Positions 12,432 to 16,185 of a stretch of DNA of 16,185 bases are shown here, one piece after another. Origin of the DNA: JBDRGC01 sp043818215 (GTDB lineage: Bacteria; Chloroflexota; Anaerolineae; Anaerolineales; UBA11858); the NCBI GenBank assembly GCA_043818215.1, contig JBDRGC010000294.1:1-16185 (forward strand). The letters run 5' to 3'. The notes under the pieces are model-generated. The model searched no databases, was not told the origin of the DNA, and worked only from the letters and a program-made list of their open reading frames with translations. Each line of letters starts with the position of its first letter. Position 1 is the stretch's first letter. The position numbers and the translations under genes are program-made.

Positions 12432-13391
12432 ATGAATATCATCCTCACCGGCTCCGTCGCCTACGACTACCTTATGACATTCCCCGGCCTGTTCCGGGAC
12501 CATATTTTGCCCGATAAGCTCGACTCCATCAGCCTATCATTTTTGGTCGATTCGATGGTACGCTTGCGGGGCGGCATCGCGCCCAATATCGCTTACACCC
12601 TGGCATTGCTGGGCGGCAAACCACGAGTGATGGCCACCGTGGGTGAAGATTTCGCCGAGTACCGCACCTTTTTAGAAAACGCCGGCGTGGACACAACCCT
12701 GATGACGGTTGTGCCGGGTGTGTACACCGCCTCGTTTTTCTGCAACACCGACCAATCCAACGCCCAAATCGCCAGCTTCTACCCCGGAGCAATGGGCCAC
12801 GCCGCGCAGCTCTCCTTCCACGATCTGGCCGAGAAACCCGACTTAGTGCTCATTTCGCCCAACGATCCGGCCGCGATGAACAAATACGTGGGCGAGTGCC
12901 GCGAGTTGGGCATCCCCTACCTGTACGACCCCAGCCAGCAGATTCCCCGCCTCTCAGGGGAGGATTTGCGGAAAGGTGTGAAGGGTGCCGAATCCCTGTT
13001 TGTGAACGACTACGAATTCAGCCTGATTCAGAAACACACCGGGATGAGAGAATCTGAAATTGTGGAGGGACTCCGGTTCATGGTGGTGACGCACGGCCAG
13101 CAGGGGGCTGCCATCTACGCCGAGGGGGAGGAGATGAGCGTCCCCGTTGTGCCCCCGAAGCACATCGCCGACCCCACCGGTGTGGGAGACGCCTTCCGCG
13201 GCGGCTTCCTGACCGGCTATTCCCACGGCCTAAATTTGGAAATCTGCGGTAAAATGGGAGCCTTGTCTGCCACCTATTGCCTGGAAGCGATGGGCACGCA
13301 GGAGCACAGGTTTTCAGTGCAAGAATTCATCACGCGTTTTCGTGAACATTTCGAGGATGGCGGTGTGCTGGAAGTGCTGGTAGATTGGTAG
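12432..13391 (+). CDS. adoK: Adenosine kinase, PfkB family (actinobacterial AdoK-like)
   Basis: A 319-residue ribokinase-family enzyme. The N-terminus (GSVAYDYLMTFPGLF, then SLSFLVDSMV and RGGIAPNIAYTLALLGG) closely recalls the Mycobacterium adenosine kinase type, as do QIASFYPGAM, the N-D-P segment and DPSQQIPRLSGEDLRK. The PfkB active-site signature DPTGVGDAFRGGF carries the catalytic base Asp253. It would phosphorylate adenosine to AMP with ATP. Placement directly before ahcY makes sense because adenosine is the AhcY product and inhibits it. The last codons (V-D-W-stop) are encoded by the first units of the GGTAGATT array, so the array has set the C-terminus. The ribosome site is poor; translation may depend on coupling to mtnA, 72 nt upstream. 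Confidence 0.88.
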   Translation: MNIILTGSVAYDYLMTFPGLFRDHILPDKLDSISLSFLVDSMVRLRGGIAPNIAYTLALLGGKPRVMATVGEDFAEYRTFLENAGVDTTLMTVVPGVYTASFFCNTDQSNAQIASFYPGAMGHAAQLSFHDLAEKPDLVLISPNDPAAMNKYVGECRELGIPYLYDPSQQIPRLSGEDLRKGVKGAESLFVNDYEFSLIQKHTGMRESEIVEGLRFMVVTHGQQGAAIYAEGEEMSVPVVPPKHIADPTGVGDAFRGGFLTGYSHGLNLEICGKMGALSATYCLEAMGTQEHRFSVQEFITRFREHFEDGGVLEVLVDW

Positions 13392-13455
13392 ATTGGTAGA
13401 TGGTAAATTGGTAGATTGGTAGATGGTATATTGGTAAATTGGTAAATTGGTAAAA
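13379..13455. repeat. GGTAGATT octamer array, left half of the adoK-ahcY repeat
   Basis: Ten units of GGTA(G/A/T)ATT or 7-bp variants run from inside the adoK 3' end. The adoK TAG stop at 13389-13391 is part of the second unit. Units are the reverse complement of those in the adjacent array at 13460-13689. Exact 16-bp inverted matches include 13379-13394 with 13666-13681 and 13425-13440 with 13516-13531. Confidence 0.93.
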
Positions 13456-13459
13456 CCCC

Positions 13460-13689
13460 AACACACCAACATACCAATATACCAATTTACCAACACACCA
13501 ACACACCAATATACCAATTTACCAATATACCAACACACCAACATACCAACACACCAAATACCAACATACCAACACACCAACATACCAACACACCAACACA
13601 CCAAATACCAACATACCAACATACCAACATACCAACCTACCAATCTACCAATATACCAACATACCAATCTACCAATCTACCAATTTACC
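13460..13689. repeat. AAYNYACC octamer array, right half of the adoK-ahcY repeat
   Basis: There are 29 consecutive units of the form AA-C/T-N-T/C-ACC. All are 8 bp except two 7-bp AAATACC units at 13556-13562 and 13603-13609. Variants are mainly AACATACC, AACACACC, AATATACC, AATTTACC and AATCTACC. The array ends 4 nt before the GGAG ribosome site of ahcY. Together with the left half it fills the whole 312-bp spacer and could fold into one very long imperfect hairpin. Cys/Trp/Tyr-rich or Thr/Gln-rich frames across it are artefacts. Confidence 0.95.
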
Positions 13690-13703
13690 AACTGGAGTAA
13701 ATA

Positions 13704-14960
13704 ATGGACTACGATGTAAAAGACACAAAACTAGCCGAAGGCGGACGCCGGCGCATTCAATGGGCCGAGCGTGAGATGCCTGTGCTGCGTTCGATTATGG
13801 AGCGCTTCGCGAAAGAACGCCCTCTGGAGGGCATCCGCATGTCGGCTTGCCTGCACGTGACCACCGAGACCGCCAATCTGGCGCGCACCCTGCAAGCCGG
13901 CGGCGCCGACCTGGTGCTGGTGGCCTCCAACCCCCTCTCCACTCAGGATGACGTGGCCGCCTCACTGGTGATGCACGACGAGATCCCGGTCTTCGCTATC
14001 AACGGTGAAGATAACGTCACCTACTACAGGCATATCAACGCCGCTATCGACCATAAGCCCCATATCACCATGGACGACGGGGCCGACGTGGTCAGCACCC
14101 TGCACAAAGACCGGCGCGAGATGCTCCCTGGCGTTATCGGCGGAACCGAGGAAACCACCACCGGCGTCATCCGACTGCGGGCCATGTCCGCCGACGGGGC
14201 GCTGGAATTCCCCATTGTGGCTGTCAACGACGCCATGACCAAGCACCTCTTCGACAACCGCTACGGCACCGGGCAATCCACCATGGACGGCATCATTCGT
14301 GCCACTAATATCCTGATAGCTGGAAAAACTTTCGTGGTTGGCGGTTATGGTTGGTGCGCCCGCGGGTTGGCGATGCGGGCCAAAGGTCTGGGGGCCAGCG
14401 TGATCGTCACTGAGGTAGACCCTCTCCCAGCCCTGGAAGCTGTCATGGACGGGTTCCGCGTCATGCCCATGATAGAAGCCGCCCCCATCGGCGACATTTT
14501 CTGTACCCTGACCGGCGACATCAACGTCATCGACAAGCATCACTTCGAGATCATGAAAGATGGTGCCATTGTAGCCAACTCGGGGCACTTCAATGTGGAA
14601 ATCAACATCCCCGCCCTGGAAGAGATGGCTGTCGAGAAGCGCCGGGTGCGCCCCTTCGTTGAGCAGTACGACCTGTCCGATGGCCGCCAGATTCACATTT
14701 TGGGCGAAGGCCGCCTGATCAACCTGGCCGCCGCCGAGGGACATCCCGCCAGTGTGATGGATATGTCCTTCGCCAACCAATCTCTCAGCGCCGAATACAT
14801 GGTCAAGAACGCCGATAAGTTAGAAAAGAAAGTTTACGCCGTTCCTGCCGAGATCGACGCCGAAATCGCCCGCCTGAAGTTGAAAGCGATGGGTGTAAAG
14901 ATTGACGTGCTCACAGATAAGCAGGTCGCGTATCTCAATTCGTGGAAGGAAGGGACGTAA
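13704..14960 (+). CDS. ahcY: S-adenosyl-L-homocysteine hydrolase
   Basis: A 418-residue NAD-dependent enzyme that splits S-adenosylhomocysteine into adenosine and homocysteine, clearing the methyltransferase product inhibitor. Seen: SNPLSTQDDVAA, TEETTTGVIRL, the substrate/cofactor segment KHLFDNRYGTGQSTMDGI, the dinucleotide-binding loop GYGWCARG (214-221), TEVDPLPALEAVMDGF, and NSGHFNVEI. GYGWC and the C-terminal end at LNSWKEG, without the usual K-P-x-x-Y-R-Y tail, match the shorter Thermotoga-type enzymes rather than the long proteobacterial or eukaryotic ones. ATG 13704 has GGAG 6 nt upstream, immediately after the octamer array, so its translation could be affected by array folding. It is the last gene of the mtnA-adoK-ahcY run. 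Confidence 0.95.
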   Translation: MDYDVKDTKLAEGGRRRIQWAEREMPVLRSIMERFAKERPLEGIRMSACLHVTTETANLARTLQAGGADLVLVASNPLSTQDDVAASLVMHDEIPVFAINGEDNVTYYRHINAAIDHKPHITMDDGADVVSTLHKDRREMLPGVIGGTEETTTGVIRLRAMSADGALEFPIVAVNDAMTKHLFDNRYGTGQSTMDGIIRATNILIAGKTFVVGGYGWCARGLAMRAKGLGASVIVTEVDPLPALEAVMDGFRVMPMIEAAPIGDIFCTLTGDINVIDKHHFEIMKDGAIVANSGHFNVEINIPALEEMAVEKRRVRPFVEQYDLSDGRQIHILGEGRLINLAAAEGHPASVMDMSFANQSLSAEYMVKNADKLEKKVYAVPAEIDAEIARLKLKAMGVKIDVLTDKQVAYLNSWKEGT

Positions 14961-14962
14961 GG

Positions 14963-15011
14963 GGCAAGTGGCAAGAGGCAAGTGGCAGGAAGCAGGAGGC
15001 AAGGGGCAAGT
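14963..15011. repeat. GGCAAGT heptamer array after ahcY
   Basis: Seven consecutive 7-bp units (GGCAAGT, GGCAAGA, GGCAAGT, GGCAGGA, AGCAGGA, GGCAAGG, GGCAAGT) begin 2 nt after the ahcY stop and end 2 nt before the terminator stem. A shortened relative occurs at about 15876-15896 before the duplicated terminator. Confidence 0.9.
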
Positions 15012-15013
15012 TG

Positions 15014-15042
15014 AGACCCGCCGTATTGGCGGGTCTTTTTTG
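15014..15042 (+). terminator. Intrinsic terminator of the mtnA-adoK-ahcY unit
   Basis: AGACCCGCC (15014-15022) pairs with GGCGGGTCT (15028-15036) across GTATT, followed by a T tract. It is an excellent rho-independent terminator. It is duplicated at 15901-15928. Confidence 0.93.
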
Positions 15043-15096
15043 TTCGCGTGGTCATGTAGTACAATTACGTCAAGTTTTATTTCTGGAGTATGTCAC

Positions 15097-15459
15097 ATGG
15101 AAACTGCACAACGAATTTCAAAACGCAAGATAGCCGACCGGTTGCACGCTCTGGCCCAACTTTACCAGACTGACCAGGCCAGTGAGTTGATGGAACGCAC
15201 ACTCGATAAGTTGCTGTCCCACGAGGCCGGGGTCTGCCAATCGCAGTTTGACCAAATCCACACTGACTTGAATCATTTCGAGCAGCAGTACAGCCTGCCA
15301 TCCGATGAATTTTATCTTCGCTATCAGGCCGGCAAAACGGATGACCACATGGATTTACCCTTCGGGCACGATGTTGTCGAATGGGCTTCGCTAGCGCAAA
15401 TGGCGGAGAACCTGAAAGCACGCCTGCGCGTATTGACCGGCGGGGAAGTGCATAATTAA
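15097..15459 (+). CDS. Putative antitoxin of a DUF6516/TumE-like module (120 aa)
   Basis: A 120-residue mostly helical protein. An N-terminal half with K-R-K-I-A-D-R-L-H-A-L and E-R-T-L-D-K-L-L is followed by a central F-E-Q-Q-Y-x-L-P-S-D-E-F-Y-L-R-Y-Q-A-G segment and an acidic region ending V-E-W-A-S-L-A-Q-M-A-E-N-L-K-A-R-L-R. This F-x-x-x-Y-x-x-x-S-x-x-F-Y-x-x-F/Y-x-x-G ... E-W pattern is familiar from small proteins encoded just before DUF6516-type toxins in Chloroflexota and Cyanobacteria (from memory). Immediately after its stop lies a fragment that looks like the end of such a toxin, which supports the reading. ATG 15097 was chosen because GGAG lies 7 nt upstream; a longer frame from 14902 runs through ahcY and the terminator. 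A TACAAT at 15060-15065 may be its -10 box. Confidence 0.6.
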   Translation: METAQRISKRKIADRLHALAQLYQTDQASELMERTLDKLLSHEAGVCQSQFDQIHTDLNHFEQQYSLPSDEFYLRYQAGKTDDHMDLPFGHDVVEWASLAQMAENLKARLRVLTGGEVHN

Positions 15460-15605
15460 TTCGACGCTGGGACAACACACCGCACTATCCCACTCTATCG
15501 GGTTTTCCACACCACATTCACATTGGGGATCGAGAAGTACGCCCCGGCAAGCCTGTTGACATTTTCACTGTGCTCAATGAGATAATCCAACTGCTCACAG
15601 GTTAA
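15459..15605 (+). pseudogene. C-terminal remnant of a DUF6516 (TumE-like) toxin
   Basis: From about 15459 to the TAA at 15603-15605 an open frame without ATG reads RRWDNTPHYPTLSGFPHHIH, then I-G-D-R-E-V-R-P-G-K-P-V-D and a short helix I-F-T-V-L-N-E-I-I-Q-L-L. This R-x-D-N-x-P-H-(H/Y)-P ... F-P-H-H-x-H pattern is the C-terminal hallmark of the DUF6516 family as I recall it. The full family is roughly twice as long. The frame is closed by a stop at 15453-15455, so the N-terminal half is deleted right at the junction with the upstream antitoxin-like gene. Confidence 0.65.
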
Positions 15606-15625
15606 CCCATAGGAGAATTGGAAAA

Positions 15626-15844
15626 ATGAACGTTATGACAAAGCCATTGGCCGAAATAACTCAAGAAGCTATTGGGGTACTGTGTCGCGAGATAGGAACC
15701 GTATATACCCTGAGTTTTGTCAATCAATTCACCGTTGGATATGGCAATTATACGGAAGAGCGCGAAGTCTTGTTCGGCCATTTAAGTATGAATGAAATCA
15801 TCGCGGAAATCGAACAAAGTCAGCAAGAGACAGATAATTCGTAA
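15626..15844 (+). CDS. Conserved small protein of unknown function (GYGNYTEER type)
   Basis: A 72-residue acidic protein. Its middle reads FVNQFTVGYGNYTEERE and its end is helical (M-N-E-I-I-A-E-I-E-Q). I recall similar short proteins with an N-Q-F-x-x-G-Y-G-N/D-Y-T-x-E-R core in Cyanobacteria and Chloroflexota, without known function and often near toxin-antitoxin-like genes. ATG 15626 has AGGAG 10 nt upstream; ATG 15635 is an alternative. It follows the toxin remnant by 20 nt and is followed by a duplicated terminator, so it belongs to the decayed module at the right end. Confidence 0.65.
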   Translation: MNVMTKPLAEITQEAIGVLCREIGTVYTLSFVNQFTVGYGNYTEEREVLFGHLSMNEIIAEIEQSQQETDNS

Positions 15845-15900
15845 GGGAAAGCCGTGGGTAAGGCATAAGCCAAGTTAGCAAGTGACAAGTGGCAGGTTAA

Positions 15901-15928
15901 GGCCCGCCGTATTGGCGGGTCTTTTTTG
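15901..15928 (+). terminator. Second copy of the ahcY terminator
   Basis: GGCCCGCC (15901-15908) pairs with GGCGGGTC (15914-15921), with one G-U pair, across the same GTATT loop, followed by six T. From CCCGCC through the T tract and GTT it is identical to the terminator at 15014-15042, showing segmental duplication. Confidence 0.9.
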
Positions 15929-15943
15929 TTTGCGGGGGCATGT

Positions 15944-16028
15944 CATCTGATGAATTTTATCTTCGTTATCAGGCTGGCAAAATGGATGACCGCATGGATT
16001 TACCCTGCGGGCACAGTGTCGTCGAATG
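15944..16028 (+). pseudogene. Partial duplicate of the 120-aa antitoxin-like gene
   Basis: These 85 bp align without gaps to 15299-15383, with about 9 differences, 8 of them transitions. They correspond to residues near 68-96 (SSDEFYLRYQAG, then M-D-L-P-C-G-H-S-V-V-E). There is no start codon or ribosome site. Upstream, the copied terminator and its flank (to about 15942, matching 15056) join directly to this fragment, so the copy lacks the roughly 240 bp in between. After 16028 the frame continues with unrelated repeat sequence. Confidence 0.85.
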
Positions 16029-16185
16029 TCGGGGCGACTTAAGTCACAGCAACGAAATGCACGCAGTCCACCGGAGCTTGCACAGAACTTGTCGAAGTGT
16101 GGACTGATTCGGCAGCAGGCTGAGTAGTTTGACAATGTCACATTAATGTCACTGCGAGCGGAGTTCACGGAGCGTGGCAGTCTCC
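16029..16185. repeat. Dispersed-repeat sequence at the right edge
   Basis: No gene is seen. The stretch contains the palindrome GACTTAAGTC, an ACTTGTCGAAGTGTGGACTG segment and, at the end, GTCACTGCGAGCGGAGTTC followed by GGCAGTCTCC. The last resembles the common 'cattgcgagcg ... gcaatctc' dispersed repeat seen in Chloroflexota genomes (recollection), and its partner words GAGCAATCTC / GAGATTGCTTC occur at about 8263-8300. Confidence 0.5.

Noticed and set aside
13460..13689. CRISPR-like regular repeat
   Set aside because: The unit is 8 bp and contiguous, without spacers, and no cas genes are present.
13314..13704. Cys/Trp/Tyr-Val-Gly-rich frame on the minus strand and Thr/Gln/Pro-rich frame on the plus strand
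   Set aside because: Both are translations of the 8-bp array; they have repeat-derived composition and no ribosome site of their own.
13962..14780. 272-aa minus-strand frame opposite ahcY (and a similar 244-aa frame opposite mtnA at 11664-12398)
   Set aside because: Both are antisense shadows of strongly conserved enzymes; their His/Gly/Val-rich products match no family I recognise.
14902..15097. Longer N-terminus for the 120-aa antitoxin-like protein
   Set aside because: The extension runs through the ahcY 3' end, heptamer array and terminator; GGAG fits the ATG at 15097.

Overview
The window looks like a chromosomal segment of a Chloroflexota bacterium, most likely Anaerolineae. This is inferred from moderate GC content, a Thermotoga-like S-adenosylhomocysteinase, a Pro/Thr-rich lipoprotein lytic transglycosylase, a PII-like/CBS protein, degenerate MNT/HEPN and DUF6516-type modules, and spacers packed with palindromes and short tandem repeats. 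No rRNA, tRNA, CRISPR array or complete insertion sequence was seen.

Layout. Genes in 1-3940 lie on the minus strand: an MNT nucleotidyltransferase, a HEPN partner that has lost its N-terminus, a 48-aa antitoxin-like ORF without a toxin, and a large TPR/SLT lytic transglycosylase lipoprotein. A divergent, gene-free stretch (about 3941-5410) is filled with palindromes, a heptamer array and a MITE-like element. From 5411 on, every gene is on the plus strand. First comes a tightly coupled operon: UspA-like protein, an Ion-Transporter-superfamily permease with an exported N-terminal domain, and a second UspA-like protein. A repeat-rich spacer with a terminator follows, then an MscS channel, a PII-like/two-CBS protein, a four-helix-bundle (S23/IVS-type) protein, mtnA, adoK and ahcY. 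The right end carries a decayed toxin-antitoxin-like locus and a partial duplication of it.

How the genes may work together. AhcY releases adenosine and homocysteine from S-adenosylhomocysteine. The adenosine kinase removes the adenosine and pulls that reversible reaction forward. MtnA acts on methylthioribose-1-phosphate from the other SAM by-product, methylthioadenosine. The three form a compact SAM by-product recycling unit. The adjacent PII-like/CBS protein could be an adenine-nucleotide or adenosyl-ligand sensor, which is inference. The USP-permease-USP operon looks like an ion or anion transporter with two paralogous cytoplasmic partners.

The most distinctive signal is between the genes. 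Many spacers carry tandem arrays of 7-bp (or 8-bp) units. The unit sequence differs at each site while the period stays nearly constant. Arrays overlap or abut stop codons and ribosome-binding sites, and at three loci they occur as inverted pairs. One pair brackets the four-helix-bundle gene exactly, and another forms a 311-bp array-hairpin between adoK and ahcY. A separate 77-bp palindrome is inserted in frame inside mtnA.
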